Shown here in pieces: positions 9,531 to 17,763 of a DNA stretch of 64,000 nt. Origin of the DNA: Pseudoalteromonas shioyasakiensis (GTDB taxonomy: Bacteria > Pseudomonadota > Gammaproteobacteria > Enterobacterales > Alteromonadaceae). Each line of letters starts with the position of its first letter. Positions within the stretch are counted from its first letter, which is position 1. Below the pieces are notes generated by a model, which had not been told where the DNA came from, searched no databases, and saw nothing but the letters and a program-made list of their open reading frames with translations. The position numbers and the translations under genes are program-made. The stretch is taken from contig NZ_JANIGL010000003.1 in NCBI RefSeq assembly GCF_024518675.1, forward strand, positions 248,001 to 312,000, given 5' to 3'.

Positions 9531-11081
9531 TTATTGATAAAGCGCCCAACGCTGAGTTTGAATATACTCAATGGTTTGGCGTAATAGTTTATCAGTTGGA
9601 CGATCTTCTTCTAATAGCTCAAAGAAACTGGCTACGTCATCAATCATGGCGGTGATTTCAGGGTTAAGTGAATCTGCATCTATTTCATTATTTAAAATAC
9701 GGATGCGCACACCTTGTACTGCCGCAAGTAAAGTCGCAGCTAAAACTTGCTCAGTCAGTTGCAAGATACGTAAACAATCACGTGCAGCAATGGTTCCCAT
9801 ACTCACTTTATCTTGATTGTGGCACTCTGTTGAACGTGAGAAAACACTGGCTGGCATGGTTAATTTTAATGCCTCAGCGGTCCACGCAGAGCAACCAATT
9901 TGAATTGCTTTAAAGCCATGGTTAATAAAACGACGTTCACTTGAAGCTGCACTTAAGTTAGACGGCAAACCATGGTTCATTTTCACATCAACTAGAGTGG
10001 CAATTTGGCGATCAGCCAAGTCTGCTAAGTTAGCCACACAGTTTTTCATTGAATCCATTGCCATGGCGATATGGCCGCCGTAAAAGTGACCGCCATGTAG
10101 CACATGTTCACCGACACCATCGATAATCGGATTATCATTGGCACTATTAAGTTCATTTTCAATCATATTTCTCAGCCACGGTAGGCTGTCTTCTAAAACA
10201 CCAATAACGTGAGGTGCACAACGGATTGAATAACGATCTTGTAGGCGATGTGAATTACGTGGATGTTCTACATGATTTAAATCTGTTTGAATGCGCTTTG
10301 CCACATTTTGCTGACCCGGATGTGGTTTGACACTGAATAGAATATCATCAAAGTGATTGCTGTTACCTTTAAGTGCAATACTTGCGAGCGCGGTAATACG
10401 GGTCATTAAACGACTTGCGTATTCACTACGATCATAAGCCTGACAAGCAAGCGCTGTCATCACCGCTGTGCCGTTCATTATTGCTAAGCCTTCTTTCGGA
10501 CGTAAGGTAATAGGCTCGAGACCTTCTTCTTTAAAGGCCGCTAATGAGTTAACAACTTGATCCTTATAATAGGTGTCGCGCTCACCAATTAAACTTCCTG
10601 CCACATATGAAAGCGGCGTTAAGTCACCACTTGCACCCACTGATCCTTCTTGCGGGATAACAGGGATAATATCACGATTGATCATTTCAACGAGTAGTTT
10701 TAGTAAATCCCAGCTAACACCTGAATAGCCTTGTGATAATGACGCTAAACGGCTAGCTAAAATCAATTTACCTTGTTCTGGCGTAAAAAAATCACCCAAG
10801 CCACAACCGTGGAAGCGTGTAAGGTGCATAGGTAACTCATTTACTAATGCTAACGGAATCTCTACTGTACACGAGTCACCATAGCCAGTAGTTACACCAT
10901 AAATATGGCCTTCTTCAGCTAAAAGCTTATCTAAAAAAGCGACGGCTGAATCAATTCTTTCAGCAAACTGGCTATCACCTGATAGCGCTACGGTGCGGTC
11001 TTCTTTAACAACACTAATAATGTCTTCAATCGTTAAACGGCCTGCGCCAAATAAAAGGTGTGTTGATTTATTGTTTTCCAT
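9531..11081 (-). CDS. Aromatic amino acid ammonia-lyase (HAL/PAL/TAL family)
   Basis: This 516-aa enzyme has the MIO-forming Ala150-Ser151-Gly152 in GSVGASGDLTPLSY, catalytic Tyr61 in YGVTTGYG, and NDNPI and HGGHFYGGH motifs. It removes ammonia from an aromatic amino acid. In a pigment cluster the expected product is 4-coumarate (or cinnamate), the aryl starter activated by the ligase at 13206-14546. The selectivity pair aligned with His-Leu of bacterial TAL or Ser-His of HAL is Phe90-His91, so the substrate cannot be read directly. No hut genes lie nearby, which argues against histidine catabolism. Confidence 0.88.
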   Translation of the reverse strand: MENNKSTHLLFGAGRLTIEDIISVVKEDRTVALSGDSQFAERIDSAVAFLDKLLAEEGHIYGVTTGYGDSCTVEIPLALVNELPMHLTRFHGCGLGDFFTPEQGKLILASRLASLSQGYSGVSWDLLKLLVEMINRDIIPVIPQEGSVGASGDLTPLSYVAGSLIGERDTYYKDQVVNSLAAFKEEGLEPITLRPKEGLAIMNGTAVMTALACQAYDRSEYASRLMTRITALASIALKGNSNHFDDILFSVKPHPGQQNVAKRIQTDLNHVEHPRNSHRLQDRYSIRCAPHVIGVLEDSLPWLRNMIENELNSANDNPIIDGVGEHVLHGGHFYGGHIAMAMDSMKNCVANLADLADRQIATLVDVKMNHGLPSNLSAASSERRFINHGFKAIQIGCSAWTAEALKLTMPASVFSRSTECHNQDKVSMGTIAARDCLRILQLTEQVLAATLLAAVQGVRIRILNNEIDADSLNPEITAMIDDVASFFELLEEDRPTDKLLRQTIEYIQTQRWALYQ

Positions 11082-11101
11082 TTACTACTGTCTCCAGATA
11101 T

Positions 11102-12091
11102 TTAGCTAGGCTTTGAATCTTTGTCGCTGGCTTTTTGCCAAAAGTTAAAAAAATTGTACCATTGATAAGGCGCTTTTTTACAATAAAACTCAAGACGCTC
11201 AGCAAACTTTGTTGCCATTGCTTGAAAATGCGCTTGGCGCTCTTTGCGTTTTACTTTAATGGGATCGGCAAACTTCTCAATATAGGTTCTATAGCGCCCG
11301 TGTTCATTAATGCAAAACATTAAAAACACTGGGCATTCCATAATGTTCGCCAGCGCGAATGGACCAACAGCAAAAGGGGCTTGTTCCCCTAAAAACGGCG
11401 CTTGATGCACACTTGTTGGGTTATTGACCGAGGTTCTATCAGCAAAGATGACCACTGCTTCACCATCATCAATTTTTTGTTTTAGTTTAATCGTGTCATC
11501 AGGACCGAAGTTATTAATATGAATAAAATTAATGGCCGCTTCTTGGTTTACTTTCTTTAAGAAATTATTGAATGACGGGGTATGCTCATTATAAGTGATC
11601 ACATTAAGTGGACGCTTATTATCACCCATACTAAAAATTGCGCGGCATATTTCCATATTACCTAAATGAGCACTAAAGATAACCGCCCCTTTGGCTTGCA
11701 CTAACTCTTGATAACCGTCAGGGGTCGCAATTTCAATATCTTTAATATTTACTTTACCAAGCCAAGCATCAAACTTATCGAGTATTGCCATACCAAATGA
11801 AAAATACAATTTAAAACCTTGCTTAAAGCGCGCTAAGCCGACTCGCTTTTGCTCACCCATGCTGGTGTTTAAATTGTCTAAGTAATGCCAAATCGCATGT
11901 CGTGATAAACGTCCCGTAATATAAAAGTAAAACATCACAGGCGTTAATACGACTTTAAATAACCATTTGCCAAATACTTTATAAATAAACACTAACACTT
12001 CAATACCAAACATCGAGCCACGCTCTTTTAATTGTGACCAATGAAAAGCACTGTCGTTGTGCGGTTGCTGTGGTTTGTTGTTATCTGACAC
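11102..12091 (-). CDS. LpxL/HtrB-like lysophospholipid acyltransferase (ApeJ acyltransferase half)
   Basis: This 329-aa protein has one N-terminal membrane stretch and the HX4E motif (HLGNME) of LpxL/LpxM-type acyltransferases, followed by DRTSVNNPT and a substrate-pocket region. In many aryl polyene clusters this domain is fused to a family 2 glycosyltransferase; here the two are separate adjacent genes. It probably attaches an acyl or polyenoyl chain to a lipid anchor at the inner membrane (inference). The start is GTG at 12091, with AGGAAG about 11 nt upstream. Confidence 0.78.
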   Translation of the reverse strand: MSDNNKPQQPHNDSAFHWSQLKERGSMFGIEVLVFIYKVFGKWLFKVVLTPVMFYFYITGRLSRHAIWHYLDNLNTSMGEQKRVGLARFKQGFKLYFSFGMAILDKFDAWLGKVNIKDIEIATPDGYQELVQAKGAVIFSAHLGNMEICRAIFSMGDNKRPLNVITYNEHTPSFNNFLKKVNQEAAINFIHINNFGPDDTIKLKQKIDDGEAVVIFADRTSVNNPTSVHQAPFLGEQAPFAVGPFALANIMECPVFLMFCINEHGRYRTYIEKFADPIKVKRKERQAHFQAMATKFAERLEFYCKKAPYQWYNFFNFWQKASDKDSKPS

Positions 12092-12106
12092 TGTGTTTAT
12101 TACTTC

Positions 12107-12844
12107 CTATTTAAATTTATTCACGATGAGCCGAGGTAAACGCAGCAACATACCAAAAAATAAACGCGTATGCATTTTTGATATCAAAACGTTATCTTCC
12201 CATACATTAAAGTGGGATACACCATTTTCTGGGTACAACACTTTAGTTTTAATGAACTCAACGGGTGTGCCCTGCCAATAAAGCTTTACCATGACCTCAA
12301 TATCAAAATCCATCTTATTGCCTAAGCGCGTGTTATTTATTAACTGCGCATAAGCAGCTAACGGATAAACCCGAAAACCACACATAGTGTCTTTAATTTT
12401 GAAAGAAAGCGTTTCAATATAGACCCAAAAATGAGTGATAAAACGACCGTAATAACGCCCTTTAGATATTGACTCATCATAAACAGGCTGACCGCTGACC
12501 AATGCCGTGGGAGCAAACTTAGAGCGCGAGATTAGTTGCTCTACATCATTCAAGTCGTGCTGACCATCCGCATCAACTTGTATAGCATGGCTCCATCCTG
12601 CTTGGTGGGCATGAGCTAACCCTGTTTGTACAGCAGCACCTTTACCACCGTTTTGTGTTCTACGAACAAGCGTGACCAGAGCAAACTCTCGCTCAACATC
12701 CTCTAACACTGTTTGAGTTTGTTGATTACTGCCATCATCGACCAAAATAATTGGTAAATTAAAACTAACTAAAGCTGCGATGGTATCGCGAATCACTAAA
12801 TGATGATTGTAATTTGGGATCACAAATCCGTATTGGCTGCTCAT
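12107..12844 (-). CDS. Family 2 glycosyltransferase (ApeJ glycosyltransferase half)
   Basis: This 245-aa GT-A fold enzyme has the N-terminal FVIPNYNHH, ILVDDGSN and the nucleotide-binding QVDADGQHD, like dolichyl-phosphate mannosyltransferase-type GT2 proteins. It has no C-terminal membrane domain. It probably adds a sugar in forming the lipid or sugar anchor of the aryl polyene. It lies 13 bp after the stop of the ApeI dehydratase gene in the same operon. Confidence 0.82.
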   Translation of the reverse strand: MSSQYGFVIPNYNHHLVIRDTIAALVSFNLPIILVDDGSNQQTQTVLEDVEREFALVTLVRRTQNGGKGAAVQTGLAHAHQAGWSHAIQVDADGQHDLNDVEQLISRSKFAPTALVSGQPVYDESISKGRYYGRFITHFWVYIETLSFKIKDTMCGFRVYPLAAYAQLINNTRLGNKMDFDIEVMVKLYWQGTPVEFIKTKVLYPENGVSHFNVWEDNVLISKMHTRLFFGMLLRLPRLIVNKFK

Positions 12845-12856
12845 GACCAGTTCGCC

Positions 12857-13213
12857 TTAATCATCTGCAAGTACCACTTTGCCAGAGGCATGCTGACCAT
12901 GTGTGGAACTGTAGCTAAAGCTAAATTTATTTGCTTTGATTTTTTTCAAACGCAGATCAACCACATAATTAGGCTGTACAATAATTTGAAATTTCAGGGC
13001 ATCAATCGACACTGTTTTAGTGCAATCGACCGCCATAAACTCTGTTAAATAGTGCATCACCCAGTCAAGCTGTGCTACACCAGGTAAAATAGCCGCCTGA
13101 GGAAAATGGCCTTGGAAATAATAGAGATTTTCAGGAATTGTTAACTTTAGCAAAACGTGCTCATCACTTTGCTCAATCAGCTGACAATCCGGTTTATATA
13201 CAAAATCAGTCAA
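12857..13213 (-). CDS. apeI: Hotdog 3-hydroxyacyl-ACP dehydratase, ApeI
   Basis: This 118-aa short hotdog protein has YYFQGHFPQAAILPGVAQLD, the FabZ-type active-site region. It would be the second dehydratase, forming a hetero-complex with ApeP to introduce trans double bonds. The start overlaps the end of the ligase gene by 8 bp. The length is short but usual for ApeI-type proteins. Confidence 0.83.
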   Translation of the reverse strand: MTDFVYKPDCQLIEQSDEHVLLKLTIPENLYYFQGHFPQAAILPGVAQLDWVMHYLTEFMAVDCTKTVSIDALKFQIIVQPNYVVDLRLKKIKANKFSFSYSSTHGQHASGKVVLADD

Positions 13214-14546
13214 ACAACTTCTCCAACTGCGCTTTATTAAGTTTACCCTGCGAGTTATATGGTAACTCAGTTAAATAACGATACTTTCTAGGTATCACTA
13301 AGGGTTCGAAAAATGCTTTTAAATGTGTTTTTAATACTTGAGAAAACTTAAATTTGCCAAGCTGCTCTAATGCCTGCTCACCAGCCTCTGTTAATACTAA
13401 TACAGCGGCAATTTCATCTCGCTTGCCAGTACTTGTATCATGTTGCAGTAATAAAACATAACTATCTACAACCCAATCAGACTGGTTTACTCTGAGGCTT
13501 ATTTCATCGAGTGAACAACGTTTTTCTTCTATTTTGACAATCCGGTCAGCGCGACCTAATAAATTAAACTGGTTGTTTGTCAATAACTGCACCCGGTCAT
13601 CCGTTTGATACCACTGCCCATCATCAACATAAGGAGATGAAATAATAAGTCGCTGACAATCATCGAGTTTAAGCTTAATTGTTGAAAAAGCCTGCCAGTG
13701 ACCCTGGCCGTTTTGTTTACGCCAAGCAATTCCACCGGTTTCTGTACTGCCTAACACTTCTATTGGCGAATCACCAAGTTGACTCGCCAATTGCATAGCC
13801 GCGGCGGTTTTTAGTGGCCCACCTGATGAGAATAATCCACGTATTTTATGCTTTATAGCCACAAGCACATTATCTTGTACTAATCGATGATAATAAGCAG
13901 GGCTGCTGATCACAACAAAGTCATGGTCATCATTTTGTTGATTTATAAAGTGCAGTAAATGCTCTGGGTAATCAAAGCTATTAAAACAGACATCACGCCC
14001 ACTATACAGTGGCCACAAAACCTTAAACAATAAACCATAAATGTGCTGATGCGACACCGTGGCAACCATCATGGTTTGTTGCATTTGATCAGCAAATTGC
14101 TGTTCCAACTCTTTAACTTCAATCAATAACTGGGAAAAGGTTTTATCAATTGCTTTTGGCGTCCCACTTGAGCCAGAGGTAAAAAATCGAATCGCGGCGT
14201 TTTCATCAAGCTCAATGGCAGTATTTACCGCATGCTCAACACGAATGTGTTTATTAAAAGCCACTTCTGCAAAGGTGTTATCGGCTTCGCCAGTGAACGC
14301 CTCAGCTTGCGCTAAGCACTGCGCAAGCTGCTCTTGTTGCCCATTTTGTGGCAATACAATGGACTTGTTTGCGGCTAATAACGCAAAAAACAAAACACTG
14401 AACTGGTAACTGTCAGCATCAAATAATAACCATGTTTGTTCATCACGTGCAGTAAATACGCGTGCATGGGCATGTACTTGCTGTTGCCAAATGGCATAGC
14501 CATGATTTTGACAATAAAAGTAGGTCTTGTTAGTCGGCCATTTCAT
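13206..14546 (-). CDS. apeH: Adenylate-forming acyl ligase activating the aryl starter, ApeH
   Basis: This 446-aa ANL-superfamily enzyme has the P-loop FFTSGSSGTPKAID, the A5-type VLGSTETGGIAW, the hinge region LLGRADRIVKIEEKR and a C-terminal catalytic Lys in NSQGKLNKAQ. It activates the arylacrylic acid with ATP and loads it onto an ACP or CoA. The proximity of the ammonia-lyase supports coumarate or cinnamate as substrate. It overlaps its neighbours at both ends, consistent with tight operon structure. Confidence 0.88.
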   Translation of the reverse strand: MKWPTNKTYFYCQNHGYAIWQQQVHAHARVFTARDEQTWLLFDADSYQFSVLFFALLAANKSIVLPQNGQQEQLAQCLAQAEAFTGEADNTFAEVAFNKHIRVEHAVNTAIELDENAAIRFFTSGSSGTPKAIDKTFSQLLIEVKELEQQFADQMQQTMMVATVSHQHIYGLLFKVLWPLYSGRDVCFNSFDYPEHLLHFINQQNDDHDFVVISSPAYYHRLVQDNVLVAIKHKIRGLFSSGGPLKTAAAMQLASQLGDSPIEVLGSTETGGIAWRKQNGQGHWQAFSTIKLKLDDCQRLIISSPYVDDGQWYQTDDRVQLLTNNQFNLLGRADRIVKIEEKRCSLDEISLRVNQSDWVVDSYVLLLQHDTSTGKRDEIAAVLVLTEAGEQALEQLGKFKFSQVLKTHLKAFFEPLVIPRKYRYLTELPYNSQGKLNKAQLEKLFD

Positions 14547-15096
14547 TTGATTTATTTTTTGCCTTTTGAAACTTTCTTATTATAAATTCTACGGCCATTA
14601 ATATCCCCATTAACAAATAGGAAATTAAACCATTATAGGTTAGCCAAACCACTGGATCTGGATGAAAAATCGTTGCTGTCGCAATTAATCCATTAATGAT
14701 AAAAAATCCACACCATACTTTTGTTACTGTACGGGTGTAACGCTTGGCGTGCTCGTCAAGCGTTTCAAATTTACTGGCAATCACTTCAATAAAACTAGGT
14801 GGGTTGTAAAGTGAATAAGCAAAGACAGCTAAAAAGCAGCTACTTATTACCACTGGGTAAAACTTCAGTGCCAATTCAGAGTTAGCAAAAGTCGCAAAAC
14901 CTAATAAAGCTATACCACTGATAGTTATTATTTTCATGTGTGCAAAATTAACTATATTGCTTTTTGTTAACCAGTATCGCGCTAAAAGCACCACAATAAA
15001 AAGTGCAGCAATTAACGCAGGCTCGCTAAACTGCAAGCCAAAATACACGGCTAGTGGATATAAAAAAAGTAACCCAACTAGCACGGCTTTGTTCAT
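14530..15096 (-). CDS. COG4648-like integral membrane protein (ApeG-like)
   Basis: This 188-aa protein has about five to six predicted TM helices (VGLLFLYPLAVYFGLQF, LIAALFIVVLLARYW, ITISGIALLGFATF, GFFIINGLIATATIF, ISYLLMGILMAVEFI). It belongs to a conserved membrane protein family regularly found in aryl polyene clusters between the second ACP and the ligase. The function is unknown. The start touches the stop of the second ACP gene, and the end overlaps apeH by 17 bp. Confidence 0.75.
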   Translation of the reverse strand: MNKAVLVGLLFLYPLAVYFGLQFSEPALIAALFIVVLLARYWLTKSNIVNFAHMKIITISGIALLGFATFANSELALKFYPVVISSCFLAVFAYSLYNPPSFIEVIASKFETLDEHAKRYTRTVTKVWCGFFIINGLIATATIFHPDPVVWLTYNGLISYLLMGILMAVEFIIRKFQKAKNKSNEMAD

Positions 15097-15365
15097 TAAG
15101 CGTCTGCTGTCATCAGTTTTTCAACAGCATCAATGACGTCTTGCACTGTACGAACTTGTTTAAAGTCATTTGGCTCGATTTTTTTACCCGTTTGCTCACG
15201 TAATTTAACGACCAAATCAACCGCATCAATGCTGTCTAAGTCAAGATCTTCATATAAATTCGCGCTGCGGGTAATATCTTCTGCATCTATTTCAAAATCC
15301 TGTTGTAGGATTTCGCTTAGCATTGCAAAAATTTTATCGCCATTATTCATGTTTTCATTACTCAT
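15096..15365 (-). CDS. apeF: Acyl carrier protein, ApeF
   Basis: This 89-aa ACP has the phosphopantetheine site Ser45 in DLDLDSIDAVDL. One of the two tandem ACPs of the aryl polyene type II PKS, it carries the starter or growing chain. ATG 15365 has GGAAG about 6 nt upstream; an upstream in-frame start at 15377 lacks this. No phosphopantetheinyl transferase gene is seen in the window, so activation must come from elsewhere. Confidence 0.88.
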   Translation of the reverse strand: MSNENMNNGDKIFAMLSEILQQDFEIDAEDITRSANLYEDLDLDSIDAVDLVVKLREQTGKKIEPNDFKQVRTVQDVIDAVEKLMTADA

Positions 15366-15401
15366 AGTTACTTCCAAACAATGCAGAGTGACTGCAGTTT
15401 A

Positions 15402-15659
15402 TTATGCCCGTGTTGAGGCAATAAAATCACACAAGGTTTTAACCGAGTAAAAATGTTTTTTACTGTCGTCGGTATTACCATCAATTTTTACGTCATAAGC
15501 TTTTTTAATCGCAACACCTAATTCAAGTGCATCAATTGAATCAAGGCCTAAACCATCGACGAATAACGCTTCATCATCATTAATATCTGATGCTTCGATA
15601 TCTTCCAAATCAAGGGTTTCAATGATTAGTTGTTTTACTTCAGTGCTTAAATCACTCAT
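15402..15659 (-). CDS. apeE: Acyl carrier protein, ApeE
   Basis: This 85-aa acidic ACP has the attachment site Ser41 in GLGLDSIDALEL. It is paired with the ACP gene 36 bp downstream. Studies of aryl polyene systems assign distinct roles to ApeE and ApeF; which carries the starter cannot be read here. Its start codon overlaps the end of the acyltransferase gene by 8 bp. Confidence 0.88.
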   Translation of the reverse strand: MSDLSTEVKQLIIETLDLEDIEASDINDDEALFVDGLGLDSIDALELGVAIKKAYDVKIDGNTDDSKKHFYSVKTLCDFIASTRA

Positions 15660-16428
15660 GTTTTAATTTTTCCTCGTTAAAATAAGCTTGTAAGTCGCGT
15701 GTTAGTTGTCTAACAGTGTTCGTTACATGATCACCTTGTAAATAAGGTTTTATCTCATAAACCGGTAGTACACGCATTTTAAAGGTAAAGCGACGATCAG
15801 TCACTTGATACCACTTTTGTCCCTTGGTCAGCGTGACCGGTGATACATCAATCAAAATCGGCAGCATATCGACTTCAGTACGAAGCGCGATATTGGCTAC
15901 ACCTCGTTTAAATTTCCATGGCTGCCCGGGTACACTTCGCGTGCCTTCAGGGAATACAATCAAGTTATTACCACGGGCAAAACTTTGCTGACACTGATTT
16001 AAAAAATATTCAGGATCAGCATCATTGTTAATATAGCCCGTAGCCTTTACCACTCCTTTTAAGAAGGGATTTTTCCAAAGGTCCGCTTTGACGACACAAT
16101 CTGCATTTCTGACTATCGAAATTAATACCACCACATCAATTAAAGAAGGGTGATTGGCGATAATTAGCTGTCCTTTCGCATTTTTTATTGTATCTAATTT
16201 ATCAAGATCAATTCGCAAAATACCAACAAGGCGCATATAACCGACAAAGAATTTAAACGAATAATGCACCGCTGTGCGTGCGGTTTGATTTCGTTGGTTT
16301 ATATCAGCATAAAGTAAGCGTTGAATCGAAAACACCAAAACCGATAAAACCAAGCCTCCACCGCTAAATAAGGCAAACGCACTGCCCGTTGCTATGACGC
16401 GGTATAGTTTTATGAGTGCGGCTTTCAT
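15652..16428 (-). CDS. PlsC-like 1-acyl-glycerol-3-phosphate acyltransferase family protein (ApeD-like)
   Basis: About 258 residues have an N-terminal TM segment (FALFSGGGLVLSVLVF) and PlsC motifs: the catalytic NHPSLID, with Pro in place of the usual variable residue, and FPEGTRS. It probably transfers an acyl group at the inner membrane surface. ATG 16428 forms an ATGA overlap with the apeC stop. ATG 16446, inside apeC, is an alternative giving 264 residues. Position after apeC and before the ACPs matches ApeD. Confidence 0.78.
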   Translation of the reverse strand: MKAALIKLYRVIATGSAFALFSGGGLVLSVLVFSIQRLLYADINQRNQTARTAVHYSFKFFVGYMRLVGILRIDLDKLDTIKNAKGQLIIANHPSLIDVVVLISIVRNADCVVKADLWKNPFLKGVVKATGYINNDADPEYFLNQCQQSFARGNNLIVFPEGTRSVPGQPWKFKRGVANIALRTEVDMLPILIDVSPVTLTKGQKWYQVTDRRFTFKMRVLPVYEIKPYLQGDHVTNTVRQLTRDLQAYFNEEKLKHE

Positions 16429-17156
16429 ACGCGGCTTAATTGCCATTGATATCGCTTTGAATCAAGGGCTAACTGTTGATTATTTGAATAATAAAAACGC
16501 AAAAAAGCCAATGCCTGTAACTGCGATGACTCAGCACTGTTGGGCAGGTCATGGCTGGTAAACTCTAAATTAACGCATGCTTGCGATGTGCTTTTCTCGA
16601 TTAATAAAGCCACAGCAACGTTATCATGACTTTGCTGTATATAAGGTTGGTATTGCTCAGGTACAGCTAAATCGCTATATACATATAAAATACGGTCATA
16701 ATTGTAAGCATATAATTTTGAGACCGCATCAACCAAGCCCATAAAAAAACTATCTTCGCCAGCCGACACTGCTGACAAAGGCGCTTTATTACCAGTAAAG
16801 ATGCTAAATAACCCACCTACAGCATTATGAACAGATAAACCAAAATGGGTTGGAGACAATGGCTCTTTACTTGCCACATCAGCAATTAATTTGCTGGTTT
16901 TATGTAAATCACCATGACGAGATGAAAATACGCTGGGTACTGTTTGTTCATAAGATTCACTGGCTGTAAGTGCGCAGTGTAGTGTCAACTTAGCAAACGG
17001 ACTAAGACGTCTGCGCTGCATAGCAGGCATTTGTTTTAATTCAGGAAGTGTTAACGTTTCAGTGTTTAAACTATTGTTATTAGCAAACGCATACCAATCC
17101 TCGGCGCTAGTTTTACCGTCGCCCCAAGCTATGCATTTTTTTATAGCAAATTTCAA
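16425..17156 (-). CDS. apeC: Ketosynthase-like chain length factor, ApeC
   Basis: This 243-aa protein of the Ketoacyl-synt_2 (PF13723) type resembles the N-terminal half of a ketosynthase. The active-site region reads SAVSAGED, with Gly where the catalytic Cys would be, so it is non-catalytic. ApeC pairs with ApeO and sets chain length. The start is TTG at 17156 with AAGGA about 8 nt upstream; no ATG fits. It is the first gene behind the promoter at 17200-17228 and therefore heads the ape core transcript. It was checked as a possible frameshift partner of 17239-17763: it has its own normal N-terminus. Confidence 0.83.
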   Translation of the reverse strand: MKFAIKKCIAWGDGKTSAEDWYAFANNNSLNTETLTLPELKQMPAMQRRRLSPFAKLTLHCALTASESYEQTVPSVFSSRHGDLHKTSKLIADVASKEPLSPTHFGLSVHNAVGGLFSIFTGNKAPLSAVSAGEDSFFMGLVDAVSKLYAYNYDRILYVYSDLAVPEQYQPYIQQSHDNVAVALLIEKSTSQACVNLEFTSHDLPNSAESSQLQALAFLRFYYSNNQQLALDSKRYQWQLSRV

Positions 17157-17199
17157 CGTAACAATCCTTATTACAAAGGTGATGACAAAAAGAGGCTAG

Positions 17200-17228
17200 A
17201 TTCTACAGTTGTGCATGTTTTGATTCAA
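17200..17228 (-). promoter_or_regulatory. Sigma70-type promoter upstream of apeC
   Basis: On the minus strand TTGAAT (17223-17228) and TAGAAT (17200-17205) are separated by exactly 17 bp. A transcript would begin near 17193, giving a leader of about 37 nt that contains the AAGGA ribosome site. This separates the ape core from the ketosynthase/ACP/ABC genes upstream, although read-through remains possible. Confidence 0.55.
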
Positions 17229-17238
17229 GGGAAACACA

Positions 17239-17763
17239 CTAATCTTTATCACGTTCGTTGGAAAAATCTGCGTTTTCTATAATTTTAACTGAACATTGCC
17301 GTGTTTTGTCATCTTCTTGCCACATTACTAAGATAGCAATATCAATGATCCCACTTTGGATATCAGCCTGCGCTAGCAATTGATTTTTTTCCATTCCTAA
17401 CTTATCTGAGCCAATAAATAAATTAGGCCCAGTAATAGAATAAGCACTGGCAAGGTAATAATTAGCGGCATTGCCCACACTCGCAACAAAGCTAAGCGGC
17501 TTAATGGCTTCTCGGTTGTGCACGTCAAACAACATAGATTGCATTAAATCACTAGAAAAATAATCAGCGCAACCGTACAAACCAATCCGCGAGGTTAAAT
17601 CAACGCCCTGTTTTGCCCTAAAAACGGCCAGTAAGGCAATAAGTGTAAATGCATCCATTCTACGAACACTTAAACCTGTCTCTTGTTTTATTTTCTGGCG
17701 CAGTGCTTTTATATCCAATGATTTATCTAAACTAACTAATGAGTTTGCAAGTACGTTCATCAT
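17239..17763 (-). CDS. Half-length ketosynthase-like protein lacking the catalytic Cys
   Basis: This 174-aa protein is similar in layout to the N-terminal thiolase-fold half of ketosynthases: GLYGCADYFSSD lines up with the GSTSLD region, and ITGPNLFIGSDKLG lines up with the active-site strand. Gly-Ser stands where Ala-Cys would be. There are no His motifs. It begins directly after the stop of the complete ketosynthase (17764), so the two are probably a pair, like a KS and a reduced chain length factor. Not a known family by name to me. A decayed ketosynthase is possible, but the frame is intact and tightly coupled. Confidence 0.6.
   Translation of the reverse strand: MMNVLANSLVSLDKSLDIKALRQKIKQETGLSVRRMDAFTLIALLAVFRAKQGVDLTSRIGLYGCADYFSSDLMQSMLFDVHNREAIKPLSFVASVGNAANYYLASAYSITGPNLFIGSDKLGMEKNQLLAQADIQSGIIDIAILVMWQEDDKTRQCSVKIIENADFSNERDKD

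Noticed and set aside
9531-11081. Housekeeping histidine ammonia-lyase (hutH)
   Set aside because: No hutU, hutI or hutC nearby, the gene lies inside the pigment operon, and the selectivity residues are not the HAL Ser-His pair.
16425-17763. The half ketosynthase and ApeC as one ketosynthase split by a frameshift
   Set aside because: ApeC has its own family-typical N-terminus and length, an 82-bp gap with a good promoter and ribosome site separates them, and the 17239 product is an N-terminal half too, so the two do not add up to one protein.
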